Notes: generated by a model from the letters alone, not told the origin. A DNA stretch of 41,900 nucleotides from an uncultured Treponema sp. (GCA_949299755.1 CASGBA010000015.1:1-41900); one strand, 5' to 3'; positions 1 to 7,669 are shown, counted from the first letter of the stretch. Numbers and translations are program-made.

Positions 1-83
1 TCTTCATTCAAATTGTCTAACAGTGGATTAATAATTTGACGAGAAAGTTCTATTTTCTTATTAAAATTTTCACTTAATGACAT
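1..83 (-). CDS. 5' end of an unidentified gene (partial, runs off left edge)
   Basis: The minus strand has an open frame beginning ATG at 83-81 and running off the left edge, giving 27 codons that start MSLSENFNKK. In-frame ATG codons also lie 4 and 7 codons upstream, and a GAAGAGG tract sits about a dozen bases before the ATG at 83, so the exact start is uncertain. The frame stays open even further upstream into the 3' end of the neighbouring secreted-protein gene. The fragment is hydrophilic with no signal peptide. Too little is present to assign a family. Low AT-rich codon use matches the frame being coding, but this is weak evidence. Confidence 0.45.
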   Translation of the reverse strand, partial: MSLSENFNKKIELSRQIINPLLDNLNE

Positions 84-144
84 ACCAGAATCCATCCTCT
101 TCATCTTTCTATCCCGCTTTTTCCGGAAAAGCCGGTAAGTTTCC

Positions 145-822
145 TTACGGTAATATAACTTCTGTCACTGCCGGAATGCCGAAAGGGGAAAGTTTTCCGC
201 AGAGTTGTTCCAGGGTGGGGGAGGCGGCTGTATCCCAAAAAATATAGGTTCCCTGAATTTTGACGGCGCCGTCTTTGCCGGCGGTAACGGCAATATAAAC
301 CGGAACGCTGTCCTTGTACATGAAAAGATACGCGCTGTTTCCTTTTACTCCGGGAGCGGTAAAAACCAGTTCTCCCGTATAGGCATTTGCTGCGGTAACT
401 CCCGGGACGCCGCTTTCAACCGCAGTCAGTTGCAGGCCAACCGCGGATACAAGGGCTGCGTTTATTTTATTTTTCAGGCGCGGGGAGAGTTCCGCATTTC
501 CGCTGTCCGGCGGGTTTGTAAGATAAGCTGCAAGGGGGATTCCTGTTTCCGGGAAGACCGGCTGCCAGACGGCTTCCGGCGTATCGTAGCGGCTGTTTCT
601 GACAGCGGCAACCGGTTCTCCGGCTTCATCCGATAAAGAACTTCCGAACACGAGGGAGGCATACGTTTCATTACAGGCCGTTTCATGCATAAGGGAAATG
701 AGCTCCAGACAGTTTTCATAAAGCGTCCTGTCCATACGGTTTCCTGGGGAGTTGTCTGCGGCAAAACCCTGCCCGGAAACCGCTGCGGACAACAGCAGGA
801 CAAAAAAGACGGCTTTTTTCAT
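145..822 (-). CDS. Secreted protein of unknown function
   Basis: The product is 225 residues. The start is set at the ATG at 822 because an AGGA ribosome site lies just upstream and because the protein then begins with a textbook signal peptide: MKKA, a hydrophobic stretch, and an A-x-A-type cleavage region near residue 21 (GQGFA/ADN). The longer open frame to 897 adds 25 residues that would bury the signal peptide. No family is recognised in the mature part, which is a mixed alpha/beta-looking soluble protein without further membrane segments. It is the last complete gene of a minus-strand series that includes the TPR protein and the chimeric VWA gene. It probably acts in the periplasm. Function unknown. 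Confidence 0.75.
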   Translation of the reverse strand: MKKAVFFVLLLSAAVSGQGFAADNSPGNRMDRTLYENCLELISLMHETACNETYASLVFGSSLSDEAGEPVAAVRNSRYDTPEAVWQPVFPETGIPLAAYLTNPPDSGNAELSPRLKNKINAALVSAVGLQLTAVESGVPGVTAANAYTGELVFTAPGVKGNSAYLFMYKDSVPVYIAVTAGKDGAVKIQGTYIFWDTAASPTLEQLCGKLSPFGIPAVTEVILP

Positions 823-918
823 GATGATTCCTACTCTTTTAAAAACAATATAGTCTTTGTAAAGCAATATAGCGCTATAAGTCAGATACCATATCAAATA
901 ATCTCATTTGCGCATCCG

Positions 919-1437
919 TCAGCGGGAGGAACGCGGCTGCCGCGCCTTTTCATAATCTGCCCGCGCGTTTTCGCGGTCGCCGAGTTTGCTGTACGCATTG
1001 CCGCGGTTATTGTACGCTATGGCGTTTTCCGGGTCAAGGCGGATGACTTCGCTGTAGTCTTCTATTGCCAGCCGGTACTCGCCGAGACAGAACCAAGCGT
1101 CGCCGCGGCTGTTGTACGCTCCGGCGTTTTGCGGGGTCAGCCGGATGACTTCGCTGTAATCCTGCGCCGCGTTCCAGAATTCGCCGAGACAATAATACGC
1201 CTTGCCGCGGTTGCTGTACGCTCCGGCGTTTTCCGGGACAAGCCGGATGACTTCGCTGCAGTCTTCAGCCGCTGGCTTGTACTTGCTGAGCCGGTTATAC
1301 GCATTGCCACGGTTATTGTACGCTATAGCGTTTTCCGGGTCAAGGCGGATGGCTTCCGTAAAGGCTTCTGCCGCAAGCTCATACTCTCCGCTTTCCAAAT
1401 ACGCTTTTCCCTGCCGCATGGCTTCACCGGCGTTCAT
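919..1437 (-). CDS. Tetratricopeptide-repeat protein
   Basis: The product is 172 residues built from about four and a half canonical 34-residue TPR units, each with the pattern A-x-x-D-Y/F-x-E-A/V-I-R-L-x-P-x-N-A-x-A-Y-x-N-R-G. The start at 1437 (MNAGEAMRQG) follows a strong GGAGGAG site; the longer frame to 1485 has none. No signal peptide is visible, so it is probably cytoplasmic and acts as a protein-binding scaffold. The last unit ends in a basic PRSSR tail. Gene-level oddity: the repeat units are nearly identical at DNA level (see the repeat entry). GC content is clearly higher than in the gene upstream of it (1482-2093), which points to a mosaic origin of the block. The binding partner is unknown. 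Confidence 0.85.
   Translation of the reverse strand: MNAGEAMRQGKAYLESGEYELAAEAFTEAIRLDPENAIAYNNRGNAYNRLSKYKPAAEDCSEVIRLVPENAGAYSNRGKAYYCLGEFWNAAQDYSEVIRLTPQNAGAYNSRGDAWFCLGEYRLAIEDYSEVIRLDPENAIAYNNRGNAYSKLGDRENARADYEKARQPRSSR
993..1351. repeat. Near-identical in-gene TPR DNA repeats (102-bp period)
   Basis: Inside the TPR gene the 53 bases at 993-1045 recur at 1299-1351 with only two mismatches, at an offset of 306 bases, which is exactly three 102-bp (34-codon) units. The intermediate units are more diverged. Such identity exceeds what the protein motif requires and suggests recent unit duplication or gene conversion. Confidence 0.8.
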
Positions 1438-1481
1438 GTGCTCCTCCTTTCCTGCATTGCATAACACAGAGCTGTTCTCTG

Positions 1482-2093
1482 TCATACTCCAAAATAATTT
1501 TTATATTGATGCAGCTCAACTTTTTCTATAATTCCTTCTGAATTTATGTAAAACCAATAGGTATAATCTGATAAAAAAAGCTCTCCCCGCAAAAGATATA
1601 TCAGTATCCTTTGATCATCAAACAAACCATCAGCCGCAGGCGGTCCAAGCCGCGCATATACCTCATCAACGCTGTGCCCCCAAAGATCAGCGCCATCAAA
1701 ATTCTTCGGCAAGGGAGCAGTTATATATGTGTCAGTCAGCAACCATTCATCATAGCTGTTTCCGCTGGCAATATCATATTGAAAACAAACGCAGTTTTTT
1801 CCATTATAGTAACATCTTACAAAATAACGCCCCCATCCGCCAGGTACTTGAATATATGTAGCTCCTATAAAGTGCCTGCCGAAAGAAAACACTTTCTCCT
1901 TTTTTCTTAAAAATTCATCATGTACTTTTGAAAAATTGGGTTCCCGCAGTTCTATAGCGGTCATAAAGGTGTTTTCCAGAAATCTGAATTGACGGATATG
2001 TATAGATATACGATACACAACTATTAGAGAGATAACACAAAATAATGCTATACCAATACATATATAAAAAAACTCATGATGCGGCTGTCTCAT
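1482..2093 (-). CDS. Membrane-anchored protein with possible BamE/SmpA-like C-terminus
   Basis: The product is 203 residues. Residues about 8-28 form one transmembrane segment right at the N-terminus, leaving a soluble remainder that is probably outside the cytoplasm. The C-terminal part (VDEVYARLGPP, followed by a short beta-rich stretch) resembles the small SmpA/BamE-type fold in spacing, but this is a loose resemblance. Its ATG overlaps the TGA of the upstream chimeric gene in an ATGA junction, so the two are translationally coupled and likely work together. It is AT-rich compared with the TPR gene that follows, and matches the AT-rich 3' two-thirds of the chimera, as if both arrived together. 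Function unknown; an accessory or protective partner of the upstream peptidase-like protein is a guess. Confidence 0.7.
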   Translation of the reverse strand: MRQPHHEFFYICIGIALFCVISLIVVYRISIHIRQFRFLENTFMTAIELREPNFSKVHDEFLRKKEKVFSFGRHFIGATYIQVPGGWGRYFVRCYYNGKNCVCFQYDIASGNSYDEWLLTDTYITAPLPKNFDGADLWGHSVDEVYARLGPPAADGLFDDQRILIYLLRGELFLSDYTYWFYINSEGIIEKVELHQYKNYFGV

Positions 2094-3229
2094 ACGATCA
2101 CTTCCCCTCCTTTATACATTACCGGACTATTTAGTCCTTGTCCTGAATCAACCTGCGTAGTATTCGCAATAACAGAAGCCAGTGGCAGCGCCTTCGAAAT
2201 ATACCATGCAATATTTTTAGGATGCTCAGTATTTTCTTTTGCCCATTGGAGAGAAATGTCTTCTGCACCCGGCGGAACATCTTTTCCTTTTGCTCCATTG
2301 AGACATCCGCATAACGTTATTGTTACATCCGCTGCTATGATTCCATCTGCCGCTAAATCTGATAAAACATCAACATATGCAACATTTCTCCCCGGATTCC
2401 AGTTTCCTTTTCCTGCTCTCTCGTATAATCCCCGCATATCGTTTTCAGGTATATATAAATTATTTCCCGGATTATGAAAATCTACCGCATACGGCGTACC
2501 ATGTGTAGAAAAAAATATGCCAGTTATTGGATTATCTCGTGATCCGTGTTTTTTCAGTAATGTTATCACATCGTTCCCTGATTTTGTCACAGAGCGGTAA
2601 TCAAGGAAATTTCCGTTGTAAATGATGCGATTATATTTTCCTCCCTCTCTATATCCGGCTCTCAGTGCGGCTGCATAAAAGCGCTTAATAGCAGAAGAAC
2701 GCAGATTACCGTTACCGGAATCGTTCCCTATAATCGCAACATCATTCAAAAATGACCTGTTTTCAACTTTTTCTCTGTTCAGTTCTATGCTTATGGTACA
2801 CGCACGCAATATATTTTCTTTGTCTGCTGGGAACATTACTGCAGCTCCATAGTCAAAAAAACCGTCTTCGCACAGGTCGCTCACCAGCACCACCATGGTT
2901 CGCCGGGGCTGGGAAATAAGACTTTGGCAGTACGCCATCGCATTGGCAATGTCGGTGCCGCCGCCCATCAGTCCCCGGTTGCCTGTCAGGGTGATGATAC
3001 ACCGCTCCACCAGGGCGTCGTTCCCGTAATATTTTTTGCGGATTGTCACCGGCTCCCCGTTTATTTCCAGAGGATGTTCCTTGGGGGTTCCCAGAATAAA
3101 GAGGCGCACGGCACGGGGAGAGAGCCGCCAGTTCTCCGGTTTGGGGTTATTTTGATCCCAGCGGGACAGAGCGGACAACTCATCGGCGTACCGCTGTTCT
3201 GCCGTAGGGCGTAAAACGGTCTGTTTCAT
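2090..3229 (-). CDS. Chimeric protein: MoxR-ATPase N-terminus + VWA fragment + caspase-like C-terminus
   Basis: The product is 379 residues and appears to be three pieces in one frame. Residues 1-87 resemble the extreme N-terminus of MoxR-type AAA+ ATPases (RYADEL, WRLSPRAV, KKYYGNDALVE) but stop before any Walker A motif. Residues 88-123 resemble the middle of the VWA/CoxE-like partner of such ATPases, including the metal-site motifs GGGTD and LVSDL. Residues 124-379 are different, and carry FFSTHGTP (His243) and TLCGCLNGA (Cys307/309), the spacing of a clan CD (caspase-like) peptidase as found in polymorphic-toxin proteins. DNA composition shifts from GC-rich to AT-rich near 2860, exactly where the VWA similarity ends. 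The start has a GGAGG site. The gene overlaps the next one by ATGA. Pieces 1 and 2 are too short to be functional alone. Confidence 0.7.
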   Translation of the reverse strand: MKQTVLRPTAEQRYADELSALSRWDQNNPKPENWRLSPRAVRLFILGTPKEHPLEINGEPVTIRKKYYGNDALVERCIITLTGNRGLMGGGTDIANAMAYCQSLISQPRRTMVVLVSDLCEDGFFDYGAAVMFPADKENILRACTISIELNREKVENRSFLNDVAIIGNDSGNGNLRSSAIKRFYAAALRAGYREGGKYNRIIYNGNFLDYRSVTKSGNDVITLLKKHGSRDNPITGIFFSTHGTPYAVDFHNPGNNLYIPENDMRGLYERAGKGNWNPGRNVAYVDVLSDLAADGIIAADVTITLCGCLNGAKGKDVPPGAEDISLQWAKENTEHPKNIAWYISKALPLASVIANTTQVDSGQGLNSPVMYKGGEVIV

Positions 3230-3230
3230 A

Positions 3231-3455
3231 TCATTTTTCCTCCATCTTCTTAATTCCGCACCGTGTACACTTGTACCCGGCTCCGAAGTTGTAAATCGGA
3301 CGGATGATTTTCAGAACCTCTGCCGTCAAGCGACTCAGCAGAGGATATTTTAGTGCCTGTGCAATTATTATAGAAGGAAAATTTATTAAAGCGCAACTGT
3401 TTGATACATAGGATTTTCTAAAAAAACATATTTGTAAAAATACTATGCATCCGGT
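3231..3455 (-). pseudogene. Remnant of a UmuC/DinB-family DNA polymerase C-terminus
   Basis: Reading the minus strand from 3455 to the TGA at 3233-3231 gives 74 codons that follow the order of UmuC C-terminal motifs: IVFLQICFF (compare VFIRTSPF), YVSNS, ALINFPS, then LTAEVLKIIRPIY and GYKCTRCGI (compare the YKKAGV motif). A TAA stop lies immediately upstream at 3458-3456, no start codon or ribosome site precedes it, and the catalytic part is absent. It is therefore a decayed tail. Its last codons contain the ribosome site of the chimeric gene at 3229. From 3456 to 3576 I see nothing else apart from the msrA ribosome site. Confidence 0.5.
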
Positions 3456-3576
3456 TTACGGAAGGATTTTCAATGTGTTATCTTTTCCATGAAAAAGTGT
3501 TTTAAGGTTTGTACTGTGGATTTATCCTGAATTGGACACATGTGATCAGAAACACTCAAGAAAGGAGACCCTTTTT

Positions 3577-4284
3577 ATGAAGAACAAATCTTTATCGTTA
3601 CTATGTGTTTCAGCAATGATGTTGGGCGGATGTTTTGCACAGCGAACCGAAAACGAAGGATTAAAGGCACAAACAGTTTCCGATTCTGCCCGGGAGAGGA
3701 TTATGTATCAGGACACTACAGACCATGTGATTTATCTTGCAGGCGGCTGTTTCTGGGGGCTGGAACATCTCATGCAGTCTATTCCCGGAGTGCTGGACGC
3801 CCAAAGCGGCTATGCCAACGGTACCGGAGAAGCCGATGCCGACTACCGGACAGTTTGCACCGGAAAAACAGGCTTCCGGGAGACTGTCCGGGTGGAGTAT
3901 GATCCGGAGCAAGTCAGTCTTGACGCGTTGTTGTTGGCCTATTTCTACGTAATAGATCCCACCGTGGAAAACCGGCAGGGAAATGACCGGGGCAGCCAGT
4001 ATCAAACCGGTATTTATTATACCAATGAGGCGGCAAAGAAAACGGTGGAACGTATCGCTGCCATTGAACGGAGCCGTAGTTCACGGTTTGTTGTAGAAAT
4101 CGGTCCGTTAATCAATTACTATCCGGCAGAGGAGTACCATCAGGATTATCTGGTGAAAAATCCCGGCGGTTACTGTCATATTCCCTGGGATGAAATTAAA
4201 TTGTTTTCCACATTGCGCATTGATCCCGGCGATTACAAAAAACCGTCGGCTGAAACTATCCGGGAAAAACTGATTGAAAAATAA
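3577..4284 (+). CDS. msrA: Lipoprotein peptide-methionine (S)-S-oxide reductase MsrA
   Basis: The product is 235 residues. It reduces methionine-S-sulfoxide in proteins back to methionine. The start at 3577 follows AAAGGAGA. A signal peptide ends in the lipobox LGGC (Cys19), so it is probably a lipid-anchored, periplasm-facing enzyme. The MsrA core shows GGCFWG with the catalytic Cys58, GYANG, the QGNDRGSQYQ region, YPAEEYHQDYL and GGYCHI. After the core the protein continues with a segment ending YKKPSAETIREKLIEK, which resembles the linker that joins MsrA to MsrB in fusion proteins, but it then stops. No MsrB sequence follows in any frame before the convergent AEC gene. It is therefore either a stand-alone enzyme or a truncated MsrAB fusion. 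It stands alone, without an operon partner. Confidence 0.92.
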   Translation: MKNKSLSLLCVSAMMLGGCFAQRTENEGLKAQTVSDSARERIMYQDTTDHVIYLAGGCFWGLEHLMQSIPGVLDAQSGYANGTGEADADYRTVCTGKTGFRETVRVEYDPEQVSLDALLLAYFYVIDPTVENRQGNDRGSQYQTGIYYTNEAAKKTVERIAAIERSRSSRFVVEIGPLINYYPAEEYHQDYLVKNPGGYCHIPWDEIKLFSTLRIDPGDYKKPSAETIREKLIEK

Positions 4285-4389
4285 GGACGGGAATAATATA
4301 AAGATTCCGCTACCGGTTGCTTGTTATCTCTGCTTGTATTCATCTCTTTGATTGGATTCATGTCAGGATGTCCTTTTGTGTATTTTTAT

Positions 4390-5316
4390 TTATATGACCA
4401 CAGCAATAAAAGCAAACAACACCAGGGAAAGCACAGTTTGCACTGACAGGGTAGCTGACACATATTCCCACTGGCTTTTATTTTCCATAAACAAAGGAAT
4501 AATAAATGGGGCGGGGAGGGTGTACATCAATAGAAGCGCAAACCTTGTATTGATAGGAAGATCAATAAACAGCGGCAGCAAGTGTATCATACCAAAATAT
4601 AAAACAAACATTATTGCAAGACGGATAAGCGCTGTTAACAATACAGGCTTGAGAAGATTTTTACTTACTTTAAATTCATATCCAACTGTGATTAAAATCA
4701 AAACGCTGGTGGGGGCGGAAATAAAAGACAACAAAGTATTGACGATTGTTCCGGCTGGACTTCCTGTAATTAATCCGGATATTCCGGTTGCACCGAAAAA
4801 AATACCAAGACACATCCCTATAAAAGGTCTGTTTGTCATTACAACACGCAGTGATTCTTTCAAGGAAATATTTTTTCCATCAAAGGCTTTCAACGCAGTA
4901 AGAAAACCTGTGTATGCAAATAAAGTCTGCCCCAAATCAACCGTGGCAAAATAAAATGTGTTTTCATTTCCGAAAAGAAGCCCGTACAAGGCGTAACCAA
5001 GCATACCTCCTTCCGCTGATGTGACAAGAAGAGGCATATATCTGTCAAAAGGGGAGGCCGCTTTTCGCAACAGGATGCCCAATCCCAGGGCAATTCCGAA
5101 ACCAAAATAAACACATATACAAATCACAAGTATGTTTAAATTATACCGGGCATTGAAAAATGCGGAAAAAAGAACTACCGGTAAAAAAATATTGCTGATT
5201 ATATTCTTTATTCCCGCCAAACCAGCTTCCGAAAGTATTCCCGTTTTTTTACATACCATTCCGAGTACAAACATCAGAAGAACCGGCAAAACAATGTTTA
5301 AAATACTTGCAATCAT
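4390..5316 (-). CDS. AEC (auxin efflux carrier) family transporter
   Basis: The product is 308 residues with about ten hydrophobic transmembrane segments arranged as two halves, typical of the AEC/BART family (the family of bacterial malate and other organic-acid carriers). Recognisable pieces are the N-terminal LPVLLMFVLGMVCKKTG and the central crossover region around the GLITGSPAGTIVN stretch. The substrate cannot be told from sequence. The start at 5316 is preceded by CGGGAAAA, a weak ribosome site. The gene lies directly downstream of the lsr operon terminator (5335-5375) on the same strand, with only 18 bases between hairpin tract and ATG, so it depends either on read-through or on a promoter overlapping the hairpin. 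A role in exporting a product of Lsr metabolism is possible but speculative. Confidence 0.85.
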   Translation of the reverse strand: MIASILNIVLPVLLMFVLGMVCKKTGILSEAGLAGIKNIISNIFLPVVLFSAFFNARYNLNILVICICVYFGFGIALGLGILLRKAASPFDRYMPLLVTSAEGGMLGYALYGLLFGNENTFYFATVDLGQTLFAYTGFLTALKAFDGKNISLKESLRVVMTNRPFIGMCLGIFFGATGISGLITGSPAGTIVNTLLSFISAPTSVLILITVGYEFKVSKNLLKPVLLTALIRLAIMFVLYFGMIHLLPLFIDLPINTRFALLLMYTLPAPFIIPLFMENKSQWEYVSATLSVQTVLSLVLFAFIAVVI

Positions 5317-5334
5317 AAATTTTCCCGTATGATT

Positions 5335-5375
5335 AAAAAAGACAAAGGAAACTGTTTTTGATTGTTTCCTTTGTC
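5335..5375 (-). terminator. Rho-independent terminator of the lsr operon
   Basis: On the minus strand a perfect 12-bp stem (GACAAAGGAAAC paired with GTTTCCTTTGTC) with an 11-base loop is followed by six T residues. It lies just after the lsrF stop codon. Confidence 0.88.
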
Positions 5376-5401
5376 CGGTAATTAATTATTGATGAATAAA
5401 T

Positions 5402-6283
5402 TTACTTGTTTGTCGCGTCTTTATAGAATTCCAACGCTTCCTTGTCTGTAAATCCTTCATGTACAATTTTTCCGATTGCAGCTGCCATTTCACAGGGATG
5501 CAGACTTTGGAAAATATTTCTTCCCATGTCAACACCTTTTGCTCCACCCTGAATGGAGTTGTATGCGAGCTGGAGTGCTTCCTCCTCGGAAACCTTTTTG
5601 CCGCCGGCTACAACAATTGGCACCGGACAAGCCGCCACAATTTCCTCAAAATTCTCGCAATAGTACGTCTTTATAATATTTGCTCCCAGTTCAGCGAGTA
5701 TACGTGTTGCAAGCTTAAAGAAACGGTCAGTTCTTTCCATCTGTTTTCCTACAGCGACAACACCCATAACAGGAATGCTGAAACGTAATCCTGTATTTAT
5801 TGCCCGTGAAAGATTGTCCAAACTGGAAAGTTGTCCGTCAGCTCCGATGAATGTCTGTATGGCCATACAGTCCGCATTCATTCTTATTGCATCTTCTATA
5901 TCAACAGCTATCACTTCATGGGATAAATCATCATTCAACATTGAAGAACCTGAAGTAGTCCGCAAAGCGACAGCCTTTCTGTTTTCTGGAGGAACACAGG
6001 TTCTAAGGGCACCACGTGTGCCCATTAAAACATCAATCCATGGAAGAAGTCTGGGAATCAGCAGGTCAAGTCTTTCAAGCCCTGAAGTGGAACCCATAAA
6101 ATAACCGTGATCAAAAGCGAACATAACAGTGTTTCCGCTTTTGGGATTAAATATATTGGCAAGGTGCTTTTTCATTCCCCAATCAAGGTGATTGGCACCA
6201 CGCACATAAAATCCATTTTGGTTGGCGAAAGGTTCTGATATATGGTAATCCTTTGCAATTTTCAAACCGTCTGTATCAGCCAT
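5402..6283 (-). CDS. lsrF: LsrF-type class I aldolase/thiolase of phospho-AI-2 processing
   Basis: The product is 293 residues, the usual LsrF length. In Escherichia coli, LsrF is the last step of phospho-AI-2 breakdown, transferring an acetyl group to coenzyme A. The sequence follows LsrF throughout: LDWGM and IFNPKSGNTVM, the barrel motif AFDHGYFMG, DVLMGTRGALR, the Schiff-base lysine in IIKTYY (Lys205), VPIVVAGGKK and KGVDMGRNIFQS. The ATG at 6283 has AGGAG nine bases upstream. It is the last gene of the minus-strand lsrACDBF operon, separated from lsrB by a stem-loop and followed by a strong terminator. No lsrG follows it, unlike in E. coli. The closest alternative, a general class I fructose-bisphosphate aldolase, is unlikely given the flanking lsr genes. 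Confidence 0.93.
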   Translation of the reverse strand: MADTDGLKIAKDYHISEPFANQNGFYVRGANHLDWGMKKHLANIFNPKSGNTVMFAFDHGYFMGSTSGLERLDLLIPRLLPWIDVLMGTRGALRTCVPPENRKAVALRTTSGSSMLNDDLSHEVIAVDIEDAIRMNADCMAIQTFIGADGQLSSLDNLSRAINTGLRFSIPVMGVVAVGKQMERTDRFFKLATRILAELGANIIKTYYCENFEEIVAACPVPIVVAGGKKVSEEEALQLAYNSIQGGAKGVDMGRNIFQSLHPCEMAAAIGKIVHEGFTDKEALEFYKDATNK

Positions 6284-6308
6284 ATTATTTACTCCTAAAC
6301 ATATATTA

Positions 6309-6342
6309 CAAAAGGGAACAGTTAAAAACGTGTCCCCTTTTG
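6309..6342 (-). other. Intercistronic stem-loop between lsrB and lsrF
   Basis: CAAAAGGGAACA (6309-6320) pairs with TGTCCCCTTTTG (6331-6342) across a 10-base loop with one mismatch. No long T run follows. Such structures after a binding-protein gene often stabilise its 3' end or reduce expression of the downstream gene; that role here is inferred. Confidence 0.6.
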
Positions 6343-6376
6343 CCTTATGAAAAACTACATAATGTCAAACAAAGAA

Positions 6377-7483
6377 TCAATAGTTGTAATTATTCATGTT
6401 TTCTTTTGTGAATACCAGACGCTCAGGAAGAAGTACTACACCATTGTTGGTGGCAGCAGTGGTATCTCCGGCAACCAGGCAATCATTAGCCATAACAGTA
6501 ACATCCCCGATTTCAGGAATTGAAATTGTATCACCGACTTTTACTGTGTTACCGGCGGCAAGATATGCAGCCAGGTAGCATCCGATAGCACCCTGTACAC
6601 CACAATCCCACAATCCCCAACGTTCGATAACACCGGCATCGCAGTAAGCTTTGATTGACATGGGGGAAGCAAATCCTGTAATGGTAATGTCTTTCTGTGT
6701 CAATCCGGCATTCTGTGCCGCTTTGCACTGTCCGGGAAGGGCGGTGGAGTCATTGCAAATAATCAGGTCAATGTCGGAATAAGCTTCAAGGATTGATGCA
6801 CCGATAGTAACAGCTTTTTCCGCATCCTGTTCTGAATAATAGTTGTCAGGAGCAACATTTATCCAGTTGGGATAATTCTCGCGGATATATTTTTCACCTT
6901 CAACTTGCCATGAATTCTGGTCGGCGACTGTAGCCTGTGAATAATGCCAGCAGTATTTTATCGGATCCTTTGCGGGATCTTTGCCGCGGTTTGTCAGGGC
7001 TTCAACACCCATTGTTACGAGCATCTCTCCGAGAATATCGGGTGTACCTTGGGAAACCATAAGTGTGCGTGCAAAAGATGATACATCAGAATCCCATGTT
7101 GCGACAGTAACACCGGCAGCAGAAGCATTTTTCAAAGCTTCATCAAGACCTGAAGCGTCAACAGAAGAAATACAGATTGCGTCTGCACCTCCAGCCACAG
7201 CGTTGTTGATTACCTGAACCTGATCGGCTACAGCGGCATTTGAGCTGCCCTGATAATCAACAGTAAAACCCCATTTTTCAGCATAAGCCTGGGCACCATT
7301 GTTTGCGGATTCAAAGAATGCATTTCCGGTTACCTTGGGGATAAACACAACTGTTTTTCCCGCTACAGAACCGTCCGCACCTTTTGCTCCGGCAGAGTCC
7401 TTGCTTCCGCCGGCAAAAGCAGTTCCTGTCATAATAACAAGAGCGGCCGCAATGGTGATGAAGAAACGAATGTTCCGATTCAT
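6377..7483 (-). CDS. lsrB: LsrB-type sugar/autoinducer-2 periplasmic binding protein
   Basis: The product is 368 residues with a signal peptide ending near TAFA/GGSKD, so it is secreted to the periplasm. It is a periplasmic binding protein of the ribose/LsrB class: IPKVTGNAFF, a central WDSD, TVADQNSW, and a C-terminal GVVLLPERLVFTKEN that closely follows E. coli LsrB. Of the six AI-2 contact positions known from Salmonella LsrB, four are conserved (Lys50, Asp131, Asp188, Gln189); the positions of Pro220 and Ala222 are Asn244 and Ser246. AI-2 is thus the most likely ligand, but a related sugar cannot be excluded. The ribosome site is strong (AGGAGGTT). A gap of 186 bases to lsrD, larger than elsewhere in the operon, contains a small TCCGG/CCGGA hairpin. 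Confidence 0.88.
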   Translation of the reverse strand: MNRNIRFFITIAAALVIMTGTAFAGGSKDSAGAKGADGSVAGKTVVFIPKVTGNAFFESANNGAQAYAEKWGFTVDYQGSSNAAVADQVQVINNAVAGGADAICISSVDASGLDEALKNASAAGVTVATWDSDVSSFARTLMVSQGTPDILGEMLVTMGVEALTNRGKDPAKDPIKYCWHYSQATVADQNSWQVEGEKYIRENYPNWINVAPDNYYSEQDAEKAVTIGASILEAYSDIDLIICNDSTALPGQCKAAQNAGLTQKDITITGFASPMSIKAYCDAGVIERWGLWDCGVQGAIGCYLAAYLAAGNTVKVGDTISIPEIGDVTVMANDCLVAGDTTAATNNGVVLLPERLVFTKENMNNYNY

Positions 7484-7669
7484 GAGAACCTCCTACATAA
7501 CTCATTCACGGTTATATTTAGGGAAAACCTGCCTTCAGGAAAGCAACGCTCTCTTCATGCAGTTGCAGAAGGATTTTTTTTTCCTCCGCACCCTAATATT
7601 AATAAAAATATCTCCGGTGTTCGCCGGATTAAAATTCACTGTCAACCTTTTGTCAAGACTGCTCCTCCC

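Noticed and set aside
685-1464. A 259-codon open frame on the plus strand opposite the TPR gene
   Set aside because: It is the antisense image of the repeated, GC-rich TPR coding sequence; it has no ribosome site, and its translation is a repetitive hydrophobic pattern mirroring the TPR codons.
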